DNA from: JANXSD01 sp038206385
GTDB lineage: Bacteria; Bacteroidota; Bacteroidia; AKYH767-A; OLB10
Assembly: GCA_038206385.1 (NCBI GenBank)
Contig: JBBRAW010000004.1
Span: 10,145 to 74,144, forward strand
Direction: 5' to 3'
DNA: 64,000 nucleotides
Below are positions 45,996 through 54,257 of the stretch, in pieces. The notes under the pieces were generated by a model that ran no database searches, was not told where the DNA came from, and saw only the letters and a list, made by a program, of their open reading frames with translations. Within the stretch, counting starts at the first letter, position 1. The number at the start of each line of letters is the position of its first letter. Made by a program: the position numbers and the translations under genes.

Positions 45996-46793
45996 TTAAT
46001 CAAATTTTGTAGCCTTACCTTTTACTGTTAGTGACTTCAAATCCTTCTTTAATAAATGTAGATCATAAATTTTATGAAGGCTATCAGTGATACAAACATA
46101 TTCTCCTTCAAAGCCAATTAATTGTTTTGTTTCTCCGGCTTTTATCAGCTCATAACGACCTTGACGAAAAGGAATTTCTGATGGTTTATTTATTCTATTT
46201 GGGGATGCAGTAGTATCTCCTAAAAATACATTTACATCTTTTTTACTTTTATTAGCAAGATCAAATTTAAACTGCTTTGCCATACGTTCTTTTGTTCGGA
46301 TAGCCATAATGCTATCACGCTTCGCATCTTGTCCGGGCTTGCTAACTGTTCTAGTTACGATTGTACGAATTGGCAGATTCCGTTCTTTGCAATAAAGCTC
46401 TAACCCTTCTTTCTTTGCAATTCCATTCACCATAATTTTATTGTTTATGTAGCTTTCTAAAATCGTTTGCAAATCAATTTTAGGATACAAACAATCGTAT
46501 GCAACTAATATTTCAGGAAAACGACCGGTGAATCGCATGGTGTCATTTACCAATTTCATAGAAATCATCGCTTGAATCTTTTTATCAAATGAAACGAATG
46601 TATGTAACGCAAAATTGGTATTCGTTTTTGAACCTCTTGTTCGTACTGTAAATTGTCCAATACCATTTTTATAAACCGTATCATTTACTAATGTAATTTT
46701 ATCCTTTGGTTTCTCTTTTGCTTTTTCTTGTGCAGAAACAGTTAGAGAAATAGCGAAGCATAATATTGTTAACAGATATTTTCTACTATTCAT
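45996..46793 (-). CDS. secreted protein of unknown function
   Basis: A 265-residue protein with a signal peptide (RKYLLTILCFAISLTVSAQ). The mature part starts with a Lys-rich EKAKEKPKDK and then strand-rich segments (TVRTRGSKTNTNFALHTFVS, MRFTGRFPEILVAYDCLYP), a helical middle with TRTVSKPGQDAKRD, and a C-terminal region ending LTVKGKATKFD. I do not recognise a family. It lies between the GIN-domain protein gene (gap 12 nt) and the glycosyltransferase gene (gap 9 nt), so it is co-transcribed with both and is likely an envelope protein. Confidence 0.7.
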   Translation of the reverse strand: MNSRKYLLTILCFAISLTVSAQEKAKEKPKDKITLVNDTVYKNGIGQFTVRTRGSKTNTNFALHTFVSFDKKIQAMISMKLVNDTMRFTGRFPEILVAYDCLYPKIDLQTILESYINNKIMVNGIAKKEGLELYCKERNLPIRTIVTRTVSKPGQDAKRDSIMAIRTKERMAKQFKFDLANKSKKDVNVFLGDTTASPNRINKPSEIPFRQGRYELIKAGETKQLIGFEGEYVCITDSLHKIYDLHLLKKDLKSLTVKGKATKFD

Positions 46794-46805
46794 GTTGGGG
46801 TTATT

Positions 46806-47528
46806 TTAATTTTTTTTTGATAAACTACCGCTACCAGTAATTTCAGATTTTATCGTTGGAGTTCCTTTGTAGGTAATATTTCCACTACCTATTAATCTTG
46901 CATCGAGGTTACTATTTACATTTAGTTCAGCATCTCCAGAGCCATTGATATTTACTTTGCAGATATCTGTAATTAAATCATACGCCTTTAAATTCCCTGA
47001 TCCATTGATCTCCACTTTATGGTGACCAGCTTTTCCCGAAACTATGATATCACCAGAACCATTGATTTTTGATACAAGATCCGCAACTGATGTATTTAAC
47101 GTAATATTTCCTGATCCGTTTATTGAAAGTTTTAGATCGTTTCCTTTTATAGGATTCATCCCCTGAATATCTCCCGAACCATTAATAGTTATTTCCTCCA
47201 AATTCGAAGTAGAAATGGTGATTTCTACTTGTTTATCACAACGGAAATTATTTTTTGACTTAATACGTAAATTGTCCCCATTTCGTTTGGTTTCAATATT
47301 ATCAATAATGTTTTGTTGTGCAACAATTACACAACTCGCGGAATCTGAAATTACCAACGTCACTTTTGCATCAATATCTAGCGTAATGTTCGTAAAATTA
47401 CCAACTTCTCTGCTTTTTGTGATGATCGGACCACTTCCTTCAATGCTATTAAAGCAGCCATAAAACATTGAAACCAGAAGGAAGCAAAGTCCCAAAGTTC
47501 CTATTCGGATAATAGATATCTTTTTCAT
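46806..47528 (-). CDS. GIN-domain (head GIN, DUF2807-type) putative lipoprotein
   Basis: A 240-residue protein with a hydrophobic N-terminus ending in a lipobox-like SMFYGC (Cys at 25). From about residue 40 it shows the DUF2807 pattern: FTNITLDIDAKVTLV, NLRIKSKNN, then seven copies of a ~20-residue repeat centred on INGSG (INGSGDI, INGSGNI, INGSGDI, INGSGNL, INGSGDA, LIGSGNI, ITGSGSL). This makes a parallel beta-helix with the Gly-Ser-Gly turns stacked. Proteins of this family are common surface or periplasmic proteins of Bacteroidota with no established activity. First gene of its operon. Confidence 0.88.
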   Translation of the reverse strand: MKKISIIRIGTLGLCFLLVSMFYGCFNSIEGSGPIITKSREVGNFTNITLDIDAKVTLVISDSASCVIVAQQNIIDNIETKRNGDNLRIKSKNNFRCDKQVEITISTSNLEEITINGSGDIQGMNPIKGNDLKLSINGSGNITLNTSVADLVSKINGSGDIIVSGKAGHHKVEINGSGNLKAYDLITDICKVNINGSGDAELNVNSNLDARLIGSGNITYKGTPTIKSEITGSGSLSKKN

Positions 47529-47711
47529 GAGTGCGGAATTTATGCGAAGATAATAAATGAGTTAAATTGCAGAGGTCAATAATGCATTCTAAAAGTTATT
47601 TTTATCATTCCTTATGCTTTATAACACTATTTCGTGTTTTGATGATAATAAGGGAACATTTCATTGCTGTAATAATACCGATATTCGCACTTTCAAACAA
47701 AAAACACATTC

Positions 47712-48134
47712 ATGTACAAACATAAAACGCAAATTCAAATTCGCTTTAAAGATGTAGATGCTATGGGCCATGTCAATAATGCGAACCATTTCACCTATTT
47801 CGAAATTGCTAGAGTTCATTATTTTAATGAAGTGGTGAATGAAACGATTAACTGGAGCAAGCAAGGAATTATTCTTGCTCACATGGAAATAGATTATAGA
47901 AACCCAATTCTATTGACGGATGAAGTATGGGTTTATACTGGAATTATTCATTTAGGAATGAAAAGTTTTGAAGTAGGGTATCAAATTATTCGCATCATTA
48001 ATGGTAAAGAAATTATCGCCGCAGAAGGAAAATCAGTTCAGGTTTGTTTTGATTATGATACCAATAAAACGATTCCAATTCCAGATTTATGGAAACAGAA
48101 AGTATTGGCCTATGAACCTTCATTAAAAGGATAA
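47712..48134 (+). CDS. acyl-CoA thioesterase, hotdog fold (YbgC/FadM type)
   Basis: A 140-residue single hotdog-domain protein. The 4HBT signature is visible as RFKDVDAMGHVNNANHFTYFEIAR, with the catalytic Asp region (DVDAMGHVNN) and the following helix. Then come ILAHMEIDYRNPILLTDEVWVY, SFEVGYQII and a strand AEGKSVQVCFDYD. Such enzymes hydrolyse acyl-CoA (or acyl-ACP) thioesters; the chain length preferred is unknown. It is transcribed divergently from the GIN-domain operon and is convergent with the membrane protein gene at 48156. Confidence 0.9.
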   Translation: MYKHKTQIQIRFKDVDAMGHVNNANHFTYFEIARVHYFNEVVNETINWSKQGIILAHMEIDYRNPILLTDEVWVYTGIIHLGMKSFEVGYQIIRIINGKEIIAAEGKSVQVCFDYDTNKTIPIPDLWKQKVLAYEPSLKG

Positions 48135-48155
48135 GAGCCTTAACTAATACTTGCG

Positions 48156-49553
48156 CTAAAATAATTTCGCAAATCGTTTTGTAAAAACTTTCTGGTAACG
48201 AAGGTCGTTAAATGTATCTTGTTCTGGAAGAAAAAATATTTCATAACTAGCATTTTGAAATTTTAAAAGATCTGGTTCATCAATATAATATGCAAATTCC
48301 ACAAAGTGATTTTCGTGCCCACGTTGAAGTACCAATAGATCTGCATTCCACCATCCAACAATTATTAAAGTATGTTTTTTTATGGATGAAATTTTCGATA
48401 AAACATTTGTTGCATACATAGTACGTTGTTGCCGCTTTGTAATGTCGGCCATCAATAAACCAACGAATGGATCAATAGCCACTTTTTGACTAGCAATATT
48501 TTTTCGAATACTAAAATTGCTTTCTTTCGAACCTCGTAGTGGATCGGATAAATTAATCCCAAAAGTAAAAGTTGAAATAACCATCAGTACTACCAATCCT
48601 TTAAACGATCGATCAGAAATGAGTAGCGTAAATGCCATCCAAACAAAAGGAATTAATGGAATTACAAATGCGGCTTTAAGAGGACAACGCATAAATGATA
48701 ATCCATATAAAAATATTGTAAGCATACTTATCGTCAAGATTTCTTTACTTCTATTTTTAGTATTTAAGATTGCTTCACAATATATTTTACGTTTATAAAC
48801 GACGAATAAAATACTTATCAAAAGTGCAAGTACTCCGATAAACCCCCAAACAGCTATAACCCCTTTGTAAAAAAATTTTGCAAAACTAGGTGGCGGAAAA
48901 TGGTCGTAGTAAGTAAAAAAGCTTAATCCATAATTACGAAATACAGGAATGAAAATTATCAAAGTAAAGAGAGAAGTGCAAAAAATTATTCTAGCAATAT
49001 TTTTAATTCGCAATTCTTTTTCAGCGCAATGCCAAACCAATAAACAAAGTGGAATTACCATTGCCCCAGATGTAATTCTACAACCAATTGCACATGCTAA
49101 AAATAATCCGGCAAAAACATTTCGATTATGAACAGCAAAATAAAATGCGATCAATATAAATCCCATAGCCCACATATAATCCATATCGTTTGTGGAATTG
49201 ATATAAATTATTGGTGTAATCGCAACTCCTATTCCTGCCCAAAGCCAATTTTTAATATTGAATTTTTTCAGCATTAATATAAAGCAGGCAATACCAATTG
49301 TACTGATGAAAAGCGTAATGAAATTATATACTATTGAACTCGAATTCCAAATCAAAGTATATACTAATTCTTGAAAAGGATGTCCTGGTAAACGTGATAC
49401 TTCATAAACTCCAGTTTTGGCAATTCGCTCAGCGACTAATGGCAATGCCCAAGCATCTTCTTCTGAACCAAAACCATAAAATAAAAAGGGAACTCTCGAT
49501 AATGCAATCAAGATAACAACGAACCAAAAATATGTTCGTTCTTGCTTTGTCAT
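48156..49553 (-). CDS. multi-pass membrane protein, GT-C glycosyltransferase-like
   Basis: A 465-residue protein with about 10-11 hydrophobic segments (for example TYFWFVVILIALSRVPFLF, FITLFISTIGIACFILML, IFCTSLFTLIIFIPVF, GVIAVWGFIGVLALLISILF). An acidic GSEEDAWALPL lies in the first loop after helix 1, the place where GT-C enzymes carry their catalytic acid; INSTNDMDYMWAMGF is a second acidic loop. These features fit family 39-like glycosyltransferases but the donor and acceptor are unknown. The ATG overlaps the stop of the processing protease gene by 4 nt (ATGA), so the two are translationally coupled. Confidence 0.7.
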   Translation of the reverse strand: MTKQERTYFWFVVILIALSRVPFLFYGFGSEEDAWALPLVAERIAKTGVYEVSRLPGHPFQELVYTLIWNSSSIVYNFITLFISTIGIACFILMLKKFNIKNWLWAGIGVAITPIIYINSTNDMDYMWAMGFILIAFYFAVHNRNVFAGLFLACAIGCRITSGAMVIPLCLLVWHCAEKELRIKNIARIIFCTSLFTLIIFIPVFRNYGLSFFTYYDHFPPPSFAKFFYKGVIAVWGFIGVLALLISILFVVYKRKIYCEAILNTKNRSKEILTISMLTIFLYGLSFMRCPLKAAFVIPLIPFVWMAFTLLISDRSFKGLVVLMVISTFTFGINLSDPLRGSKESNFSIRKNIASQKVAIDPFVGLLMADITKRQQRTMYATNVLSKISSIKKHTLIIVGWWNADLLVLQRGHENHFVEFAYYIDEPDLLKFQNASYEIFFLPEQDTFNDLRYQKVFTKRFAKLF

Positions 49554-51142
49554 GAAGGTTGATGAATCAATTCTAATGCTTTTTTATAGGCATTATCCAT
49601 ATCATGAAGTACAGGATAAAGTCCTTCATTTTGCCAAATCAATCGTGCGATATACGCCTTCAGCTGATTGCGAATCATGGGTGCTGATTTTTTCAAACCC
49701 TTTTCATCTTTAACAACACCTTCTTTCGAAGAAAATTGCGTAAAGTCATTTAAGATAGCGTCATCAATTTGAAAAGTAGTTCTAAAGGCTTCAGCATTTT
49801 TGAAGTTCTTTAAATAATCACGATGTGTATCTACATAATTATAGGCAAATTGATTTACTAATCCCATTGCAAATAATCGGTTCATGTATTCACTTTCATA
49901 CGTTGTATCAAGAGGCACAAACACGTCAGGCATGATTCCACCACCACCATAAACTGTTTTACCTCCGGGAGTATGAAACTTTAAACTATCCACTAAATGA
50001 ATACTATCTTTATTTACTAATTCACCGTGTTTGTAACGATCTATTACTTCTTCATCGTAAGCTTCAATACCATGCGAATATGATTTTTGAATTGATCTAC
50101 CAGTAGGCGTATAATAGCGTGCGATGGTTAATCGAATTGCTGATCCATCAGGTAAAACTGTTTGTTCTTGTACTAATCCTTTTCCAAAAGATCGTCGTCC
50201 AACAATTGTTGCTCTGTCCCAATCTTGCAAAGCACCTGAAACAATTTCTGAAGCAGAAGCAGAACCTTCATCCACTAATACAATTAATTTACCGCTCTCA
50301 AAAATTCCCGGTTGATTTGCATAATAACTTGATCGTGGTCGTGATTTACCTTGTGTATAAACGATCATTTTTTTTCCTCCCAAAAATTCGTCGGCAATTT
50401 TCGTAGCTGCATCTAAAAAGCCTCCTGGATTACCTCTTAAATCAAGGATAAGTTTTTGCATTCCTTGCTCTTTTAATTTATTCATTGCAACCATAAACTC
50501 ATCATACGTTGTAGCGGCAAATCGACTAATTTTTATGTAGCCAGTTTTGGGATCGGCCATGTAATACGTATCAACGCTATAAATGGGAATTTTTCCTCGT
50601 GTGATTTTGAAGTCAAGAAATTTCGGAGAATTTTTTCTGAATATCGAAACTGTAACCATAGTTCCTCCTTTGCCACGAAGCGCTTTAAAAACTTTTTCAT
50701 TGGTGATAGCAGTGCCTGTCATCTTTTTACCATCTACCTTGATGATACGATCGCCGGGCATCACACCAACACGCTCACTAGGACCTCCAGAGATAGCGGT
50801 TACCACCATGATAGTATCTTGCTGCAAATGAAATTCAATTCCTACACCTTCAAAATTTCCTTCTAATGGTTCGTTAGCAGATGCTAAATCTTCAGCAGGA
50901 ATATAAGCAGAATGAGGATCTAATTGCTCCAACATTTTTTCGATGGAGGAATTTATGAGTTGAGTTCGATTTACTGTATCAACATATTCTTGTTGGATGT
51001 AATCAAGAATATCGGATATTTTATTGGAAGAATTCGCTCGTGGTGCAGGAACAATTTTACTACCTATAAAAATTCCTGATGCTAATATAAATCCAAAAAT
51101 AAGTGGTAAGAATATTTTTTTTCCTGTTGGAGTATCGCTCAT
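49550..51142 (-). CDS. S41-family carboxyl-terminal processing protease
   Basis: A 530-residue serine protease, with start ATG 51142 (MSDTPTGKK) immediately after the stop of the dCMP deaminase gene; an in-frame TTG six codons upstream would overlap that gene. An N-terminal membrane anchor (IFLPLIFGFILASGIFIG) precedes a PDZ domain (FEGVGIEFHLQQDTIMVV, GDRIIKVDGKKMTG) and the S41 core: LILDLRGNPGG, the catalytic serine in DEGSASASEIVSGAL and the lysine in GRRSFGKGLVQEQ. The family trims C-termini of envelope proteins; Bacteroidota also use such proteases in envelope maintenance. The periplasmic location follows from the anchor. Confidence 0.93.
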   Translation of the reverse strand: MSDTPTGKKIFLPLIFGFILASGIFIGSKIVPAPRANSSNKISDILDYIQQEYVDTVNRTQLINSSIEKMLEQLDPHSAYIPAEDLASANEPLEGNFEGVGIEFHLQQDTIMVVTAISGGPSERVGVMPGDRIIKVDGKKMTGTAITNEKVFKALRGKGGTMVTVSIFRKNSPKFLDFKITRGKIPIYSVDTYYMADPKTGYIKISRFAATTYDEFMVAMNKLKEQGMQKLILDLRGNPGGFLDAATKIADEFLGGKKMIVYTQGKSRPRSSYYANQPGIFESGKLIVLVDEGSASASEIVSGALQDWDRATIVGRRSFGKGLVQEQTVLPDGSAIRLTIARYYTPTGRSIQKSYSHGIEAYDEEVIDRYKHGELVNKDSIHLVDSLKFHTPGGKTVYGGGGIMPDVFVPLDTTYESEYMNRLFAMGLVNQFAYNYVDTHRDYLKNFKNAEAFRTTFQIDDAILNDFTQFSSKEGVVKDEKGLKKSAPMIRNQLKAYIARLIWQNEGLYPVLHDMDNAYKKALELIHQPS

Positions 51143-51143
51143 A

Positions 51144-51611
51144 TTATTTTGCTTCTTCAATCTTAAACTGTATTACATCAACACCAAAGCGTTGTAAAAA
51201 ATCAACTCCTTCTTCAACACTTATACCTTTGTAGGATGCATACGAATCTTTATAAACTACTCTTTTAATTCCTGTTGTATAAATTATTCTTGCACAAGGC
51301 AAACATGGTGATAAGGTAACGTATAAAGTTGCTCCTTCTAAAGTAATTTGATTTTTTGCTGCATATAAAATCGCATTCGCTTCTGCATGTAGTGCTAGTG
51401 AACAACCACCTTTGCGATCGCGCGGACAACCAGTTTCGGGCCACTCAATATCGCAATTGTGTGTTCCTGCTGGAGGGCCGTTATATCCGAGTGAAACAAT
51501 TCGTGTATCTTTTGAGAGTACTGCCCCTACTTGCGCCATCACACAGTGTGATTTCTTGGCTAGATTAACTGCCAAACCCATGTAAATTTCGTCGAAACTA
51601 ACTTTGTTCAT
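51144..51611 (-). CDS. dCMP deaminase (ComEB/zinc deaminase family)
   Basis: A 155-residue cytidine/deoxycytidylate deaminase-family protein with start ATG 51611. The zinc site is complete: LHAEANAIL (H-A-E) and SPCLPCARII (P-C-x-x-C). The segment SLGYNGPPAGTHNCDIEWPETGCPRDRKGGC is typical of dCMP deaminases, which make dUMP for thymidylate synthesis. Together with tdk (23.5 kb) it supplies dTMP by two routes. It is the first gene of a three-gene operon with the processing protease and the membrane protein at 48156. Confidence 0.93.
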   Translation of the reverse strand: MNKVSFDEIYMGLAVNLAKKSHCVMAQVGAVLSKDTRIVSLGYNGPPAGTHNCDIEWPETGCPRDRKGGCSLALHAEANAILYAAKNQITLEGATLYVTLSPCLPCARIIYTTGIKRVVYKDSYASYKGISVEEGVDFLQRFGVDVIQFKIEEAK

Positions 51612-51617
51612 CGGCGA

Positions 51618-51625
51618 CAAAGATA
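51618..51625 (-). promoter_or_regulatory. -7 promoter box of the dCMP deaminase gene, predicts a leaderless mRNA
   Basis: TATCTTTG on the minus strand followed by TCGCCG (6 nt) and the ATG at 51611. A perfect TAnnTTTG match; it supports the ATG at 51611 rather than the in-frame TTG nine bases upstream. Confidence 0.6.
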
Positions 51626-51674
51626 GTTAAGCGATCTGAATGCATCAGCAAAAATTTCATCCATACACTATAAA

Positions 51675-52337
51675 TCAATTGCTGTATTTTTTAATGAATT
51701 TACTTTCAGGAAATAACGATTTTGCAATTTCACCTAAATATAATTTAACACGAAATGAAAACATAGGCGAATTGAAATTTGTATCTACCTCGGGATTACT
51801 AATGAGCATCAATCGAATTCCAACTCCTGCGCCTATTCCTACCCATTTTATAATTTTATAAGAGGCATTTAATCCCACATCATGAACCAGTACACCATGA
51901 TTATAAATTGATCTCGGGTGATTCGATTTATCATAATACTGAAAATAAGATTTCCCATATCCCAAACTCATTGGAACACTTAATTGCCATGCATCTTTGT
52001 CATAAAAAATATATTCAGCCATCAATGGATAATAACGTAAATATAATTGTGCTAAAACTTGATGGTCGATATGGTACGTATTATTCCATTCTGATTTCGG
52101 TAATACTACCTTTTCAATAATGTCTGCTTTGATTTTATTATATCCAAAAGCAATACGCCATTTTTTTTTGTAAGATACCCCCGCTTTAAAGCCCCATACA
52201 TCTGCACTTTTGTTTCCAATAAAAGAATAATAAGTATCCAATTGAAAATACGGCGCCAAAGGAACTCTCATGCTCGGTGAAGATGCATGAAGTAAGAATG
52301 GTGTTAATACTAATAGAATGATGAAAGCGCGTAACAT
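51675..52337 (-). CDS. outer-membrane beta-barrel-like protein
   Basis: Start set at ATG 52337, giving 220 residues with a signal peptide MLRAFIILLVLTPFLLHASS; a longer in-frame ATG at 52373 would put 12 polar residues ahead of it. The promoter box (52350-52343) ending 5 nt before 52337 supports this choice. The body alternates strand-like segments with aromatic girdle residues (KKKWRIAFGYNKIK, AYLQLYLRYYPLMAEYIFY, QLSVPMSLGYGKSYFQYY, WVGIGAGVGIRLML, FSFRVKLYLGE). It resembles small 8-10 stranded outer-membrane barrels. The ligand is unknown. Confidence 0.7.
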   Translation of the reverse strand: MLRAFIILLVLTPFLLHASSPSMRVPLAPYFQLDTYYSFIGNKSADVWGFKAGVSYKKKWRIAFGYNKIKADIIEKVVLPKSEWNNTYHIDHQVLAQLYLRYYPLMAEYIFYDKDAWQLSVPMSLGYGKSYFQYYDKSNHPRSIYNHGVLVHDVGLNASYKIIKWVGIGAGVGIRLMLISNPEVDTNFNSPMFSFRVKLYLGEIAKSLFPESKFIKKYSN

Positions 52338-52342
52338 TACAA

Positions 52343-52350
52343 CAAATGTA
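52343..52350 (-). promoter_or_regulatory. -7 promoter box of the 52337 barrel gene, predicts a leaderless mRNA
   Basis: TACATTTG on the minus strand, perfect TAnnTTTG, followed by TTGTA (5 nt) and the ATG at 52337. It places transcription start at or next to that ATG and so decides the start codon. Confidence 0.6.
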
Positions 52351-52467
52351 AATAGGCTCGAGCGATTATCCATTATGATTGAAAGAATGATTGAGAAGAA
52401 GGACTTGGATAGTTCAAAATTGCTTTTTTCAAAACTAAAATGTTGTTAATTTGTTCTGATAATATTT

Positions 52468-53325
52468 TCATATTACAAGCAGGAATGATTGCAAGAACAT
52501 ATTGCCATCCATCAATACAGTATAACGATTATAAGAATCTTTTTCTTTGAGAAAGAATAAACTTAAAATGGTTATGATTGATGAACCTATTAACACGCTA
52601 TCATTATAAATTGTACGAAATGGAATTTCAACAAATGCTGATCTCACAACTGTTAACGCTAAGAAAAGTAACAAAAGTATAACACAAAGTATTTTAATTT
52701 TTTGATAACCATATATAACGGGAAGTGTTTTAATATTCTGATTACGATCGGTATCAAGATCCCGAAGATCTACAGCAAAACATATTGCCAGTATATAAAT
52801 GAATCTCGAAGTAAATAAATACATTTCCCCTCCTACATATCCCGATTGATGCGCAGGAAACCAAACTGTTGTTGTCGACCAAACAAATGCAAGTAACATA
52901 TTTTTAATTAATGGGATAGATCGCAATCCACTTTTTAATTTTCCTTGAATGTTCCATTGTGAAAAATATAATCCAGAAATTAAACCCATCATAAAAGCTC
53001 CAATTTTTGCAGAAGCGGGAAGTTGAACCAATGTGAAAAGTACTATTAATACTAAAAATGATAATACAAATTTATTGTATTTTGCCTGAAGCTTGATTTG
53101 AAATGGCATTCGTGTAATTACAGGTTGCCAATGAGCTATTCGATATGCAAGCAATGTTGCTGAACCTAAAAAAAGTAACAATTGCCATGAAGGCCAAATA
53201 TTAAAAAGTTGTAGTGATGTTGATGAAGCGTAAAAAACAGCCGTTAAGGCGAGTATGCATTGATGAATGATCCGAAAGTTGTTTTTTGTTAACATCTCAA
53301 CTTTGGTTGTTTTGAAAATTTTCAA
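52468..53325 (-). CDS. UbiA-like prenyltransferase family membrane protein
   Basis: A 285-residue protein with about 8 hydrophobic segments. The loop DLRDLDTDRNQNIKTLPVIYG (around residue 193) is the second Asp-rich motif of UbiA-superfamily prenyltransferases (D-x-x-D-x-x-x-D), followed by their usual TLPV. The first Asp-rich motif (N-D-x-x-D) is not visible where expected; the corresponding loop reads LLAYRIAHWQP. It may therefore be a diverged or inactive member, or use a different substrate. The start is uncertain (ATG 53325 or 53295). It stands alone between two other minus-strand genes. Confidence 0.68.
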   Translation of the reverse strand: MKIFKTTKVEMLTKNNFRIIHQCILALTAVFYASSTSLQLFNIWPSWQLLLFLGSATLLAYRIAHWQPVITRMPFQIKLQAKYNKFVLSFLVLIVLFTLVQLPASAKIGAFMMGLISGLYFSQWNIQGKLKSGLRSIPLIKNMLLAFVWSTTTVWFPAHQSGYVGGEMYLFTSRFIYILAICFAVDLRDLDTDRNQNIKTLPVIYGYQKIKILCVILLLLFLALTVVRSAFVEIPFRTIYNDSVLIGSSIITILSLFFLKEKDSYNRYTVLMDGNMFLQSFLLVI

Positions 53326-53442
53326 TTCAATAATTATTTTATGAAATGAATGGCTTAAATAAATTCGAAATAAAAAAAATTACCTTACTGAAACTAATTT
53401 GGTATACTTCACTATTAGCAATCTCCACTTCTGAAATTTCTG

Positions 53443-54060
53443 CTATTTATTTTTCTCGTAAATAATGATAGCCGCAAGACTAATTCCCATACTAATATAA
53501 CCCCATTTCAAACTCTGCTGAATTTTAATATTACGTGCTGATTTTTGATAACCTAGTCGAAATGGTTCTGTGCTTGACAACTGTTTGTCGTAACTCGATG
53601 GCAATTGCAGGTTTTTAGAGTTAAATCTGCCAATAATTACACTGTAAATCATCGGAACAGGAAGTGCATAAAAAGATAACACACTCGACCCAACTCCTAT
53701 TGCAGCAGCAGCAATACTATTTGCTGGTTTACGATAATATAAATGTGCTGCTTGTTCCCCTTTGATATACTCTTTTGCTTCTGCAATTGAAAAATCAAGA
53801 CTATCAGGCATGTAAACCATCTCTTCCGTGTTATCCGCTTTTACAATGGAAAACACATCGTAACGGTCTACTTTTCTATTTCGTGCATTGCTAGATCCCG
53901 GTTTTTTATAGGTAATGTAAAGGTCTCCTATCGAATAACTTGAAGCATCTATCACTTTGCCATTAATCATAAGGATTTTAACTTGAGCCTCTGAATGTAA
54001 GGCCATTAAATTCATCAGAATAAATACCGCAAAACCAATTAGAATGTGCTTGTTCTTCAT
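53443..54060 (-). CDS. secreted/membrane protein of unknown function
   Basis: A 205-residue protein with a signal peptide (HILIGFAVFILMNLMALHSEAQ). After it comes a strand-rich domain of about 70 residues (VKILMINGKVIDASSYSIGDLYITYKKP, RKVDRYDVFSIV, EMVYMPD), resembling a small barrel that might bind a ligand. A helical segment (AEAKEYIKGEQAAHLYY) is next, and then two hydrophobic segments (SIAAAAIGVGSSVLSFYALP, WGYISMGISLAAIIIY). Similar proteins of unknown role are common in Bacteroidota. It has its own promoter. Confidence 0.68.
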   Translation of the reverse strand: MKNKHILIGFAVFILMNLMALHSEAQVKILMINGKVIDASSYSIGDLYITYKKPGSSNARNRKVDRYDVFSIVKADNTEEMVYMPDSLDFSIAEAKEYIKGEQAAHLYYRKPANSIAAAAIGVGSSVLSFYALPVPMIYSVIIGRFNSKNLQLPSSYDKQLSSTEPFRLGYQKSARNIKIQQSLKWGYISMGISLAAIIIYEKNK

Positions 54061-54064
54061 CTTT

Positions 54065-54097
54065 CAAAACTAAGGATTTTTTTAACTGAACCACCAA
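54065..54097 (-). promoter_or_regulatory. promoter of the 54060 gene, predicts a leaderless mRNA
   Basis: On the minus strand, TTG (54097-54095), 22 nt, then TAGTTTTG (54072-54065), then AAAG and the ATG at 54060. Both elements match the Bacteroidota promoter; the start codon is only 4 nt from the -7 box. Confidence 0.6.
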
Positions 54098-54229
54098 TGT
54101 TTTGTAGTTCCTTTATCAAAAATCTTCTCCTTAATGATTTTCAGCTAATAATTCAATTCACCTATTAAATTACTAATTAACAATTATCTGAATAATGAAC
54201 AATATGAAGGTTTAAGCGTTTCTAATCTG

Positions 54230-54237
54230 TAACTTTG
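54230..54237 (+). promoter_or_regulatory. -7 promoter box of gcvP
   Basis: TAACTTTG, perfect TAnnTTTG, 20 nt before the gcvP ATG. It gives a leader of about 15 nt. No riboswitch-like structure is visible between it and the gene. Confidence 0.5.
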
Positions 54238-54257
54238 CAGTCTTATTTTATAGGTAT

